From: JABCZS01 sp041660525
GTDB taxonomy: Bacteria; Pseudomonadota; Gammaproteobacteria; JABCZS01
Length of the DNA: 64,000 nt
Direction of reading: 5' to 3'
Assembly (NCBI GenBank): GCA_041660525.1
Contig: JBAZWD010000004.1
Location: 62,001-126,000 of the forward strand
Shown: in pieces, positions 8,416-17,334 of the stretch
Layout of the letters: every line of letters starts with the position of its first letter
How positions within the stretch are numbered: the stretch's first letter is position 1
Made by a program: the position numbers and the translations under genes
Notes under the pieces: generated by a model
Database searches by the model: none
Told to the model about the DNA's origin: nothing
Seen by the model: the letters and a program-made list of their open reading frames with translations, nothing else

Positions 8416-9510
8416 TTATTTCTCCTCAAATGGTAAGTATTCAACGACCTCTAAACCAAAACCGGATAATGCACTCATTTTTCTAGGGCTACTGAGTAAG
8501 CGCATTTTCCCTACACCTAAATCTGCTAAGATTTGGCTGCCTAAACCAATATGACGTAAACTGGGTAAAATACCCGTATTTTCATGATTATAATCTGTAA
8601 TTTGCTCTAATAAATCAGCGGCTTTGTCGTGTTCATTTAAAAACACCAACACGCCCCCTTCTTTAGAAATATAGTCTAAAGCTTGCGCGAGATACCAGCG
8701 CATGCCTTGTGGTTTTAGCATTAAAGCATCAAGTAAATGTGCGCTTTGCACACGGACATTACAAGGCTTTTCTGCTTTAATTTCGCCTTTAGTCAAAGCA
8801 AAATGCGTTTGCCCAGCAATTTCGTCGCGGTAAACATATAAATCAAATTCACCAAAATAAGTATCGACTTGTTTTTGATCGATGCGCTTAATTTGTTTTT
8901 CATGTTTTAAACGATAATTTATTAAATCCGCTATCGTGCCAATTTTCAAACCATGCTGTTTAGCAAAAGCTTGTAAATCAGGACGCCGCGCCATAGTGCC
9001 GTCTTGATTTAATATCTCTACAATAACGGCGGCAGGCTCAAGACCAGCTAGTTGCGTTAAATCACATCCCGCTTCGGTATGTCCTGCGCGTGATAATACG
9101 CCACCTTTTCTAGCAATAATTGGGAATATATGTCCAGGCTGCACTAAATCCTCAGGTTTTGCATAAGGCGCAACTGCCGCTTTAATCGTCGTTGCTCTGT
9201 CTGCAGCAGAAATACCTGTGGTCACGCCCTGCGCTGCTTCTATTGAAACGGTAAAATTGGTATTCATGCGCGCGGTGTTTTTTTCCACCATGGTTGAGAT
9301 ATTAATTTTTTGCGCGCGCTCTTGCGTTAGCGTTAAGCAAATCAAACCTCTAGCATGATGAATCATAAAATTAATCGCGTCGGCATCGATAAAACTTGCC
9401 GCCATAATTAAATCGCCTTCATTTTCGCGATCTTCATCATCCATGATAATCACCATTTTACCTTGGCGAATATCTTCAATTAACTCTTGCGTTGTATTTA
9501 ACGGATTCAT
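8416..9510 (-). CDS. ribB: Dihydroxybutanone-phosphate synthase with a degenerate GTP cyclohydrolase II domain
   Basis: The 364-residue protein has an N-terminal DHBP synthase domain with its active-site motifs MDDEDRENEGDLI and RAGHTEAGCDL, making 3,4-dihydroxy-2-butanone 4-phosphate from ribulose 5-phosphate. Residues from about 205 resemble GTP cyclohydrolase II (YFGEFDLYVYRD), but the zinc triad is gone: HSEC reads QSAH and CDCG reads KPQG. The QEGRGIG loop is also absent. The second half is therefore unlikely to be catalytic, and a separate ribA is expected elsewhere. It overlaps ribE by 4 nt (ATGA). Confidence 0.92.
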   Translation of the reverse strand: MNPLNTTQELIEDIRQGKMVIIMDDEDRENEGDLIMAASFIDADAINFMIHHARGLICLTLTQERAQKINISTMVEKNTARMNTNFTVSIEAAQGVTTGISAADRATTIKAAVAPYAKPEDLVQPGHIFPIIARKGGVLSRAGHTEAGCDLTQLAGLEPAAVIVEILNQDGTMARRPDLQAFAKQHGLKIGTIADLINYRLKHEKQIKRIDQKQVDTYFGEFDLYVYRDEIAGQTHFALTKGEIKAEKPCNVRVQSAHLLDALMLKPQGMRWYLAQALDYISKEGGVLVFLNEHDKAADLLEQITDYNHENTGILPSLRHIGLGSQILADLGVGKMRLLSSPRKMSALSGFGLEVVEYLPFEEK

Positions 9511-10088
9511 TTTTGTAATAACCTTTGTACATAACGTGCTAAAACATCCACTTCTAAGTTTAACTCATCACCGACATGTTTATGCTTTAAAGTCGTGTGT
9601 TCCCAAGTATGTGGAATAATATTAATGGTAAATTCATTTTTGGTTACTGTATTAACCGTTAAACTAATGCCTTCTAAGGTGACAGAGCCTTTGGCGGCAA
9701 TAAGTAAACTCAAATCTTGCGGGATACTCATACGTAAAAATCGTGATTGTCCTTGCATGCGTATCTCTAGAATACGGCTTAAACCATCCACATGACCGCT
9801 AACCCAATGACCACCTAAGCGATCGCGGGCGCAAACACTGCGCTCTAAATTCACAGCATCATTAACATCTAATTTTTTAAGCGCACTACAACGCAATGTT
9901 TCTTGCGAAACATCCACGCTAAATTCATTTTTATGCCATTTGGTAACTGTTAAGCAAACGCCATTAATGGCTATGCTTTCACCTAATACTATATCGTCAA
10001 AATCTGCATGAATATTAAATCGTAAATCTGTGCCGACATGTTCTTTTTTAGTGATTTTACCCAAGTGGGTTATGATGCCTGTGAACAT
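9507..10088 (-). CDS. ribE: Riboflavin synthase, alpha subunit
   Basis: The 193-residue protein disproportionates two lumazine molecules to riboflavin. It starts with the hallmark MFTGIITHLG and has the two tandem barrel repeats of the family: GESIAINGVCLTV in the first and AKGSVTLEGISLTV in the second, with GHWVSGHVDG between them. It overlaps ribD by 32 nt at its start and ribB by 4 nt at its end. Confidence 0.95.
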   Translation of the reverse strand: MFTGIITHLGKITKKEHVGTDLRFNIHADFDDIVLGESIAINGVCLTVTKWHKNEFSVDVSQETLRCSALKKLDVNDAVNLERSVCARDRLGGHWVSGHVDGLSRILEIRMQGQSRFLRMSIPQDLSLLIAAKGSVTLEGISLTVNTVTKNEFTINIIPHTWEHTTLKHKHVGDELNLEVDVLARYVQRLLQK

Positions 10089-11142
10089 AACAGTAATCCT
10101 CCCCGATTTGAAAATGTTGTTTAATTTCTAAAGAAATGGCTTGTGATAATTCGCTGACATTATTTAAGGCGCACAATCCTCTGGCTTTATCACCTAAAAT
10201 TTTAGGCGCAACAAATAAAACCCATTCATCCACTAAATTCGCTTGCAAAAAAGCGCCGTTTAAAATACTGCCTGCTTCAACTAACACTTCATTTATTTTT
10301 TGTTGTGCTAAATGTTGCATGACAGCATTTAAATCGATATGTTGCCCTAATTGCGGCATAACAAACACTTGTGCACCCATTGTTTGTAATAAATTTATTT
10401 TTTCCAGATTGTTTACACAAGTATAAATCCACACATCCCCTGGCAATGTTAATAATTTTGCAGAAAGTGGCATGCGTAATTGGCTGTCTAAAATAACACG
10501 AATCGGTTGTTTGAAATGAGGCAAAGCTACTATTTCTTCATCACGTACCGTTAAACTCGGGTTATCTAATAATACAGTATTAATACTGGTTAAAATTGCA
10601 CAACTTTGCGCGCGCAGCTTTTGTACTTGCGCACGTGCCGCAGGTCCTGTAATCCATTGGCTTTGTCCATTTTCCATGGCTGTGCGGCCATCTAAGCTCA
10701 TGGCGGTTTTTAAACGTATAAAAGGACGTTGATGTTGCATGCGCATAAAAAATCCAGGGTTTAAATCTAAGGCTTCATCGCAACATAAACCATTTTGCAA
10801 ATCAATGTTATGAACTAAAGGATTAGGATCTAAAGTTGCTGCAATAATTTTTGTAATGCCCGCTTTTTCTAACGCATCTGAACATGGCGGTGTTTTTCCA
10901 AAATGGGTACACGGTGCTAAAGTCACATAACAAGTTGCGCCACGCGCATGTTCACCTGCTTGCGCCAATGCATTAATTTCAGCATGCGGACCGCCTGGAA
11001 ATTCATGCCAACCTTCACCGATTTTTTCGCCATTTTTTACCAATACACAACCCACACGCGGATTTTCGCGCGTGGTATAACGTCCATTTTTAGCGAGATT
11101 TATCGCGTATTGCATCCAAGCAATGTCTGCTTCATTAAACAT
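10057..11142 (-). CDS. ribD: Bifunctional riboflavin deaminase/reductase
   Basis: The 361-residue protein has an N-terminal cytidine-deaminase-like zinc domain (PHAEINAL, then PCTHFGKTPPCSDAL, giving one His and two Cys ligands) and a C-terminal RibD reductase domain (KTAMSLDGRTAM, then VLVEAGSILNGAFL). Together they carry out the deamination and side-chain reduction after GTP cyclohydrolase II. It starts directly after the nrdR stop codon, without a gap. Confidence 0.95.
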   Translation of the reverse strand: MFNEADIAWMQYAINLAKNGRYTTRENPRVGCVLVKNGEKIGEGWHEFPGGPHAEINALAQAGEHARGATCYVTLAPCTHFGKTPPCSDALEKAGITKIIAATLDPNPLVHNIDLQNGLCCDEALDLNPGFFMRMQHQRPFIRLKTAMSLDGRTAMENGQSQWITGPAARAQVQKLRAQSCAILTSINTVLLDNPSLTVRDEEIVALPHFKQPIRVILDSQLRMPLSAKLLTLPGDVWIYTCVNNLEKINLLQTMGAQVFVMPQLGQHIDLNAVMQHLAQQKINEVLVEAGSILNGAFLQANLVDEWVLFVAPKILGDKARGLCALNNVSELSQAISLEIKQHFQIGEDYCYVHRHHNPLG

Positions 11143-11598
11143 TTAATCTTCTTGTAAACTCGCAATTTCACGCTGAAATGCATGCACATCTTCAAAACTG
11201 CGATACACAGATGCAAAACGCACATAAGCCACTTGATCAATGTTTTTTAACTCAAACATTACCCATTCACCAATTAACAACGATTGCACTTCCCTCTCGC
11301 CGCATCCTTGTAATTTTTTCCGGATCCGCGAGAGCGCTTTTTCAACTTGTTCCGAAGCGATAGGACGTTTTTCCAATGCGCGTAAAAAACCACGGCGTAA
11401 TTTTTCTTCATCAAACGGTGCACGTGAACCATCGCGTTTTATAATACGTGGCAACATCAATTCCGCTGTTTCATAACTGGTGAAACGTTCTAAGCATTGC
11501 ACGCATTCACGACGCCTGCGCACTTGTTCGCCGTTATCGCCAACAAGCCTTGAATCTACGACACGCGTATCGGGCGCTGCGCAATAAATGCAGTGCAT
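11143..11598 (-). CDS. nrdR: Transcriptional repressor NrdR
   Basis: The 151-residue ATP-cone regulator represses ribonucleotide reductase genes when dATP is abundant. It has the N-terminal zinc ribbon (MHCIYC, later CVQCLERFTSYE) and then the ATP-cone domain. It is the first gene of the riboflavin-nusB operon, a common proteobacterial arrangement, and lies 9 bp downstream of glyA on the same strand. Confidence 0.95.
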   Translation of the reverse strand: MHCIYCAAPDTRVVDSRLVGDNGEQVRRRRECVQCLERFTSYETAELMLPRIIKRDGSRAPFDEEKLRRGFLRALEKRPIASEQVEKALSRIRKKLQGCGEREVQSLLIGEWVMFELKNIDQVAYVRFASVYRSFEDVHAFQREIASLQED

Positions 11599-11607
11599 AA
11601 TGCCTCC

Positions 11608-12864
11608 TTATTTGGCATAAACGGGGAATTGTTTACACAAATCCAATACCTTTTGTTTGACTTCTTGAATCATAGCTTCGTTTTTTAAATCCGCTAAAAT
11701 ATCGCACATCCAGTTAGCAATATTTTTTGCATGTTCTTCTTTTAAACCACGCGTTGTCATAGCAGGTGAACCTACACGCAGACCGCTGGTAATAAAAGGT
11801 GATGTGGGGTCATTGGGTACAGAATTTTTATTCACAGTGATATTTGCGCGATCTAAAGCGGCTTCTGAATCTTTACCGGTAATATTTTTATCGCGTAAAT
11901 CGATTAAGAATAAATGATTATCCGTGCCACCAGAGACAACTTTGAAGCCACGCGCCATAAAGGTATCAGCCATGACTTTTGCATTTTTAATAACTTGTTG
12001 TTGATAAACTTTAAACTCAGGTTCTGCGGCTTCTTTAAAAGCTACGGCTTTGGCTGCAATCACGTGCATTAATGGGCCACCTTGATTACCAGGAAATACA
12101 GCAGAGTGAATTTTTTTGGCAATTTCACCATTCTCACGGGTGAGAATAATACCGCTTCGGGGTCCACGTAATGTTTTGTGTGTGGTCGATGTTGTTACAT
12201 CAGCAATCGGAACAGGATTTGGATAAAGGCCTGCAGCAATCAAACCTGCAACATGCGCCATATCCACCATAAAATAAGCGCCAATACTGTCCGCAATGTC
12301 ACGGAATTTTTGCCAGTCTATCGTTCGTGAATAAGCAGAAAATCCGGCCACGATTAATTTAGGTTTATGTTTTTGCGCAAGTTCACGTACTTCATCGTAA
12401 TCGATTTGTTCAGTGCTTGGATTTAAACCATAGCTCACAAAATTATAAAGTTTGCCAGAAAAATTAACCGGTGAACCGTGGGTTAAATGTCCACCGTGCG
12501 CAAGACTCATACCTAATACAGTATCGCCGGGTTCTAATAATGCTAAATAAACAGCAGAATTAGCTTGTGAACCTGAATGCGGTTGCACATTGGCATAGCC
12601 GGCATTGAATAAAGCTTTAAGGCGTTCAATGGCTAAATTTTCAGCAATATCCACAAATTCACAACCGCCGTAATAACGCTTGCCAGGATAACCTTCAGCA
12701 TACTTATTTGTTAATAAGGAACCTTGCGCTTCTAAAACACGCGGGCTCGCATAATTTTCAGAGGCAATCAATTCAAGGTGTTCTTCCTGACGCGTAGCCT
12801 CATCGACCATGGCTTTCCATAATTGAGGATCAAAATCAGCAATTGTCATATTGTTAGGGTACAT
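11608..12864 (-). CDS. glyA: Serine hydroxymethyltransferase
   Basis: The 418-residue PLP enzyme interconverts serine and glycine while charging THF with a one-carbon unit. The PLP-lysine motif TTSTTHKTLRGPRSG is intact, and length and the N-terminus (HLELIASENYAS) are typical. A GGAG ribosome site lies just before the ATG at 12864. It probably begins the glyA-nrdR-rib-nusB transcript. purU, also a folate one-carbon gene, lies 4 kb away on the opposite strand. Confidence 0.96.
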   Translation of the reverse strand: MYPNNMTIADFDPQLWKAMVDEATRQEEHLELIASENYASPRVLEAQGSLLTNKYAEGYPGKRYYGGCEFVDIAENLAIERLKALFNAGYANVQPHSGSQANSAVYLALLEPGDTVLGMSLAHGGHLTHGSPVNFSGKLYNFVSYGLNPSTEQIDYDEVRELAQKHKPKLIVAGFSAYSRTIDWQKFRDIADSIGAYFMVDMAHVAGLIAAGLYPNPVPIADVTTSTTHKTLRGPRSGIILTRENGEIAKKIHSAVFPGNQGGPLMHVIAAKAVAFKEAAEPEFKVYQQQVIKNAKVMADTFMARGFKVVSGGTDNHLFLIDLRDKNITGKDSEAALDRANITVNKNSVPNDPTSPFITSGLRVGSPAMTTRGLKEEHAKNIANWMCDILADLKNEAMIQEVKQKVLDLCKQFPVYAK

Positions 12865-12878
12865 AGCAGGCTCCTTCG

Positions 12879-12893
12879 GGTAATAAAATTACC
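12879..12893. promoter_or_regulatory. Short inverted repeat in the glyA 5' leader
   Basis: GGTAAT (12879-12884) and ATTACC (12888-12893) form a 6-bp inverted repeat with a 3-bp centre, 14 bp upstream of the glyA start. It could be an operator or a small mRNA hairpin. No known regulator site was recognised. Confidence 0.25.
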
Positions 12894-12929
12894 TTATTCT
12901 ACCTGATTTTAGACAGACATGACATGCGT

Positions 12930-13409
12930 TTAGGGCACTATATATTCACAGCTAACATCTACCGTACAAGGTGTATTACCCATGATGCTCAGATCAAAAT
13001 AACTGGTAAAACTACCCACAGCAACATAACTGCTGGGCGTTAAACGGTCTAGGGGAGATTGGATAAGCTCAGCTTGATCAGTCAAGATTCTAAGCATATT
13101 GGCTTGGCAAATGTCTTTAATAATTCTAACTGCACACAACACTGGCAAGTTTTCAATGCCAGGCGCGTTTAATACTCTGATTTTTTTAGATTTTATACGT
13201 AAGGAATCTAAACGTGCATTAAAAGGCTCTTGGACTTCCATACCTACTGAAGGCGCAATAGTGGGCCTGGTTGGCACCGGCAAATCAAAAGGTGTAGGCG
13301 GAATTTGTACAACCGGCGGCTTTGTTAAGGTATAAGTATAAGGGTCACCCAAACCTGCTATCGCTGCGCCCGCGTAAAATGCACATAAAGCCATTAAGTA
13401 TTTTTTCAT
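12930..13409 (-). CDS. Secreted hypothetical protein
   Basis: The 159-residue protein has a short signal peptide (KKYLMALCAFYAGAAIAG) and then a proline-rich linker (TKPPVVQIPPTPFDLPVPTRP). The C-terminal half has four cysteines in two pairs (LCAVRIIKDIC and PCTVDVSC), suggesting disulfides in the periplasm. No family was recognised. It lies alone upstream of glyA on the same strand and diverges from the next gene. Confidence 0.6.
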   Translation of the reverse strand: MKKYLMALCAFYAGAAIAGLGDPYTYTLTKPPVVQIPPTPFDLPVPTRPTIAPSVGMEVQEPFNARLDSLRIKSKKIRVLNAPGIENLPVLCAVRIIKDICQANMLRILTDQAELIQSPLDRLTPSSYVAVGSFTSYFDLSIMGNTPCTVDVSCEYIVP

Positions 13410-13440
13410 TATTCAATTATAGCCTTAAATTGTCATGAGA

Positions 13441-13469
13441 TTGACTTATTAGGGGATACTCGGTAAAAT
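13441..13469 (+). promoter_or_regulatory. Putative promoter of the 13501 gene
   Basis: TTGACT (13441-13446), 17 bp, TAAAAT (13464-13469), 31 bp before the ATG. This is a reasonable sigma70 match read by eye. Confidence 0.45.
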
Positions 13470-13500
13470 CTAGCTAATTAACATAATTAAGTGATATTTG

Positions 13501-14451
13501 ATGAGTTTAATGGACAGTCTACGTGATTATATTGAAGACAAACCTTATGTAAGGGCTTTTATATCGCCTTTTTTTGCTCACTATCGTGATGCACTTGGCC
13601 ATGAATATAGCGGTGCCGAATTTCGGCTTATAGCCACGCTCATTTTTTATCTTTTTTTCGCTATTCCTATTCTTCTTTTTGGACCCATCATTGGATTATT
13701 CAATTGTATTTTAACCGCTTTTGGTGCGGACTACCGCCCTTTAGATCCTTATGGTCGAACAATAGAAAATAGAGATAGATTTCTTTTTACTGATGCTTTC
13801 AACTCTGACGGTTACTACGCTAGGCTATCTTATGAAGAATTTCTAACGGGAAACATTCAGCTAAGTGCTCAAAACCAAGTCGAAGTAACTAACGTTGTTA
13901 ATGCACTCAAGCAATTTTTTCCAGCAGCACCTGCTGAAGCTGAAATTAATGCATTAGAAGATTTTTTTGATGATCCAAAATATAAACAAGATATTGAAAA
14001 AGAATTTGATAAAGCGTTAGGCAGCAGGCAACTTCATAAACGCTTATTAAAAACTGACATTATTACCGATGTTGTTTGCTGTAAGATAGATAAGAATCCC
14101 ACATTTCTTTATTATCAACGCGAAGAACTAGAAGGTATGCTAACCGCTAATGTTCAAAAAAATATTCGGCATGGAAAACTTCCTACATTCGAGCTTAACA
14201 ATGAAAATTTTAAAGGCCCGATAGTGATAGATGCTGCTTGCCAAATAGAAGCCATAAAAGCGCAAAAGCAAATAAATGAATTTATGAAAAATACTCAAGA
14301 AAACCATGCACGCAATACATCCAGTTCCAACAGCCTGTTAGCGCCCTTATTAGCTAATAGCTTTAATAAAGCAGCGGCTAATGAAACGGAAATGATAGAG
14401 TTGACGCATGATTCTCATCCTATAGCCTCTAAGGCTTCTCTTAAATTTTGA
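13501..14451 (+). CDS. Hypothetical membrane-associated protein, effector candidate
   Basis: The 316-residue protein has one long hydrophobic stretch near residues 40-75 (LIATLIFYLFFAIPILLFG and following), enough for a hairpin or two short membrane segments. The rest is soluble, lysine/glutamate-rich and without a recognised domain. The tail is polar with a Glu-rich patch (ETEMIE) about 20 residues from the end, a feature seen in some Dot/Icm substrates. That role is only a possibility. ATG 13501 is preferred over TTG 13498. Its 3' end overlaps the convergent radA by 37 nt. Confidence 0.6.
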   Translation: MSLMDSLRDYIEDKPYVRAFISPFFAHYRDALGHEYSGAEFRLIATLIFYLFFAIPILLFGPIIGLFNCILTAFGADYRPLDPYGRTIENRDRFLFTDAFNSDGYYARLSYEEFLTGNIQLSAQNQVEVTNVVNALKQFFPAAPAEAEINALEDFFDDPKYKQDIEKEFDKALGSRQLHKRLLKTDIITDVVCCKIDKNPTFLYYQREELEGMLTANVQKNIRHGKLPTFELNNENFKGPIVIDAACQIEAIKAQKQINEFMKNTQENHARNTSSSNSLLAPLLANSFNKAAANETEMIELTHDSHPIASKASLKF

Positions 14452-15767
14452 ACAGGTGTTATTTGCATGCCCGCAAATTCTGTTTTTTTCATATTCGCAT
14501 GAGGAACTATTGCACGTTTAAATCCATGTTTTGCAGCATCGAGTAAACGCTCTTGCCCGCCTTGAACCGGACGAATTTCACCGGCCAATCCTACTTCGCC
14601 AAACACAACTAAATCACTAGGCAGAGGTTGGTTTCTTAAACTGGATAATACGGATAATAAAACGGCTAAATCGCTGCCTGTTTCTAAAACGCGTACACCG
14701 CCGACTGCATTCACAAATACGTCTTGATCACCGGTCACTATTCCACCGTGTCTGCTTAAAATAGCTAATAACATAGTTAAACGATTGGGATCTAATCCTA
14801 CGCTGACACGTCGTGGATTTCCTAAATGTGAACTGTCGACTAGGGCTTGAATTTCTACCAACATCGGCCGCGTACCTTCCCAAGTCACTAAAATACTGCT
14901 GCCAGAAACAGGTTTTTCATAACGTGAAAGAAAAATGGAACACGGATTTGTGACTTCACGTAAACCTTTATCCGACATTGCAAAAATACCTAATTCATTG
15001 ACAGCGCCGAAACGATTTTTCACGGCGCGCACTATGCGAAAACGATTATCACGTTCACCTTCAAAATATAAAACCGTATCGACCATATGTTCTAATACAC
15101 GAGGACCTGCGAGCGCACCTTCTTTGGTGACATGCCCGACCAGAAATAAAGTTGTATCTGTTTGTTTTGCATAATGGGTTAATTTAGCCGCACTCTCGCG
15201 CACTTGTGATACCGAGCCGGGTGCTGAATTGATCGTATCAGTGAATACAGTTTGAATCGAATCAATCACGACAACTTTGGGTTGTTCTTTAATAATAATA
15301 TCTAAAATGGTTTCAATATGCGTTTGTGCAAGCAAACGAATTTCTTTACGCGCAAGACCAAGTCGATGCGCACGCGCAGACACTTGTTGCAAAGATTCTT
15401 CGCCGGTAATATATAAAACCGGCATGTGTCCGCTTAAATGACTAATGGCTTGTAATAAAACCGTAGATTTTCCAATCCCAGGATCGCCACCCATTAATAC
15501 AACCGAACCTGGTACTAAACCACCGCCTAAAACCCTATCCAATTCTGTTAAACCACAAGATGTGCGTTGCTGCTCAACTACACTCACGTCCAATAAACTT
15601 TTAACAGTATTATTAATTTCCCCAGTTAAACCTTTATGGCGTACAGATTTTGGATTGGCTATCGCCATTTCCACATAACTATTCCAAGTCCCACAATCAG
15701 GACAACAACCTATCCATTTAGGACTGCTTGAACCGCAGGATTCGCAGACGTATTGGGATTTAGACAT
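14415..15767 (-). CDS. radA: DNA repair protein RadA/Sms
   Basis: The 450-residue helicase-like ATPase promotes branch migration in recombination. In order it has a C4 zinc finger (YVCESCGSSSPKWIGCCPDC), a RecA-like core with Walker A GGDPGIGKST, the RadA-specific KNRFG motif, and a Lon-protease-like C-terminal domain. ATG 15767 is chosen because GAGGG lies 7 nt upstream; a TTG at 15779 would add four residues. It overlaps the upstream gene by 8 nt, suggesting coupling. Confidence 0.93.
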   Translation of the reverse strand: MSKSQYVCESCGSSSPKWIGCCPDCGTWNSYVEMAIANPKSVRHKGLTGEINNTVKSLLDVSVVEQQRTSCGLTELDRVLGGGLVPGSVVLMGGDPGIGKSTVLLQAISHLSGHMPVLYITGEESLQQVSARAHRLGLARKEIRLLAQTHIETILDIIIKEQPKVVVIDSIQTVFTDTINSAPGSVSQVRESAAKLTHYAKQTDTTLFLVGHVTKEGALAGPRVLEHMVDTVLYFEGERDNRFRIVRAVKNRFGAVNELGIFAMSDKGLREVTNPCSIFLSRYEKPVSGSSILVTWEGTRPMLVEIQALVDSSHLGNPRRVSVGLDPNRLTMLLAILSRHGGIVTGDQDVFVNAVGGVRVLETGSDLAVLLSVLSSLRNQPLPSDLVVFGEVGLAGEIRPVQGGQERLLDAAKHGFKRAIVPHANMKKTEFAGMQITPVQNLREALEAIG

Positions 15768-16812
15768 TATTACCCTCAATAAATTTATTCAAATCTTCTA
15801 TAAATCCTTGCACCGCAGTTTCAGGCGTCGCCCAAGAAGTAACTAAGCGAATGACCGTATGGTCATTAAGGGAAGATTTTCCCCAAATATGAAAACCATA
15901 AAGGGGTTTTAATTTTTCAATGATATTATTGGGTAAATGTACAAATAGTTGATTTGTGACAACTTCTGCTTCAAAAGTATAACCACAAGCTTTTATGCCT
16001 TGGGCTAATTGCTTCGCCATTTGATTGGCGTGTTTGGCATTTTCAAAATATAAATTATTTTTGAAAAATTCTACGAATTGAATACTGACGCTTCGCGCTT
16101 TGGCAAGGAGTGCGCCGCGTTGTCTTAAATGACGGCGAAATTCGGGTTGTAAACTTATATTCGGGATCACTATCGCTTCGCCGATTAAGCCGCCATTTTT
16201 GGTGCCGCCGATATAAAACATGTCGGCAAGATTTGCGATGTCTTGTAAATTAAAATCGGCTTGTTCTGACATGAGCGCATGACCGAGTCTGGCGCCATCA
16301 ATGTAAAAATATAAATCATGATTTTTGCAAACTTTGGATAAGGCTTCTAATTCCTTTTTGGTATAGATAGAACCTACTTCCGTCGTTTGAGAAATATAAA
16401 CCACTTTTGGTTTAACCATTTGATCAAAGTTTGTACTCTCTACGAGTGTTTGCACCATTTGCGGTGTTAACTTGCCAGCTTGTGCAGGTAGTGAATGCAC
16501 TTTATGGCCGGTGGCCTCGATGGCGCCCACTTCAAAAACATTAATATGACCGCTATCAACGGCAATAACCGATTCATAGGGCTTTAATAGTGATGCTAAA
16601 CAAACAATATTAGCTTGTGTACCTGTTGCAACAAAATGAATTTGCGCATTTGCACGATTCATTTGCGTTTGAATGAGTTTTTCTGCTTGCATAGAAAAAG
16701 AATCTGCACTGTAGCCTTCTTCTTGTTGCAAATTGGTGCGTACCAGTGCGTCCAAAATATATGGATGCGCGCCTTCAGAGTAGTCATCAAAAAAATGGTA
16801 TTTGTAATTCAT
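15760..16812 (-). CDS. Threonine aldolase-like PLP enzyme (beta-eliminating lyase family)
   Basis: The 350-residue fold-type I PLP protein resembles low-specificity L-threonine aldolase. It has the N-terminal DDYSEGAHP and a PLP-lysine region ADMFYIGGTKNGGLIGEA. Threonine aldolases split threonine or allo-threonine to glycine and acetaldehyde. The start is placed at ATG 16812, since DDYSEGAHP is where family members begin; TATAAT (16819-16824, minus strand) sits just upstream. It is followed by radA with an 8-nt overlap. Exact substrate is uncertain. Confidence 0.82.
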   Translation of the reverse strand: MNYKYHFFDDYSEGAHPYILDALVRTNLQQEEGYSADSFSMQAEKLIQTQMNRANAQIHFVATGTQANIVCLASLLKPYESVIAVDSGHINVFEVGAIEATGHKVHSLPAQAGKLTPQMVQTLVESTNFDQMVKPKVVYISQTTEVGSIYTKKELEALSKVCKNHDLYFYIDGARLGHALMSEQADFNLQDIANLADMFYIGGTKNGGLIGEAIVIPNISLQPEFRRHLRQRGALLAKARSVSIQFVEFFKNNLYFENAKHANQMAKQLAQGIKACGYTFEAEVVTNQLFVHLPNNIIEKLKPLYGFHIWGKSSLNDHTVIRLVTSWATPETAVQGFIEDLNKFIEGNNV

Positions 16813-16902
16813 GCGATCATTATAACATTTGACAAACAAGCGCGATAGATATAGCTTTTAACCGATGTGTGTTTATTTTAATTAACTCTTAAGGGAATAA
16901 TG

Positions 16903-17199
16903 ATGAAAAAAATTCTAACTTTTGTATCTGGTTTATTTTTAATGTTAACTTTAGCTGGCAATGCATTTGCTACTATTGGCCAAGCAACAGACGATACATT
17001 GATTACAACTGAAGTAAAAGCTAAATTACTTGAAAAGAAAATCAACCCACTTGAAGTGCATGTTGAAACTACAGATGGTGTTGTTATGTTAACAGGTCAT
17101 GTTAAATCTGAAGCTGATAAAGGTTTAGCTGCTGAAACTGCCCAAGCAGTTAAAAATGTTAAAAGCGTCAACAATCAATTAGTCGTTAAAACACAGTAG
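16903..17199 (+). CDS. Periplasmic BON-domain protein
   Basis: The 98-residue protein has a signal peptide (ILTFVSGLFLMLTLAGNAFA) and one BON domain (ITTEVKAKLLEKK, then VETTDGVVMLTGHVKSEADK), as in OsmY-like envelope-stress proteins thought to bind membranes. Two adjacent ATGs exist; 16903 is favoured because AAGGGA (16891-16896) is then 6 nt upstream. It is a single-gene unit followed by a strong hairpin. Confidence 0.85.
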   Translation: MKKILTFVSGLFLMLTLAGNAFATIGQATDDTLITTEVKAKLLEKKINPLEVHVETTDGVVMLTGHVKSEADKGLAAETAQAVKNVKSVNNQLVVKTQ

Positions 17200-17220
17200 T
17201 CTGACAAGATATAGCTAAAT

Positions 17221-17265
17221 AGCCAACATCCAGGGCGAAAGATTTTTCGCACCTGGATGTTGGCT
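17221..17265 (+). terminator. Long hairpin after the BON gene
   Basis: A 14-bp perfect stem (17221-17234 with 17252-17265) encloses a second 6-bp stem (GCGAAA/TTTCGC, 17235-17240 with 17245-17250) separated by one unpaired A. The following bases are pyrimidine-rich (ctcttccc) but lack a T-run. It may act as a terminator, an mRNA stabiliser or a small structured RNA. Confidence 0.6.
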
Positions 17266-17277
17266 CTCTTCCCATCT

Positions 17278-17306
17278 TTGCGTTCAGCATAGGTCTATCG
17301 TACAAT
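17278..17306 (+). promoter_or_regulatory. Putative proS promoter
   Basis: TTGCGT (17278-17283), 17 bp, TACAAT (17301-17306), ending 28 bp before the proS ATG. TACAAT is also the -10 form at the lexA-like gene and the cas8e operon. Confidence 0.45.
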
Positions 17307-17334
17307 AGCTGCATAATTCAAAACCGGAGTTTTT

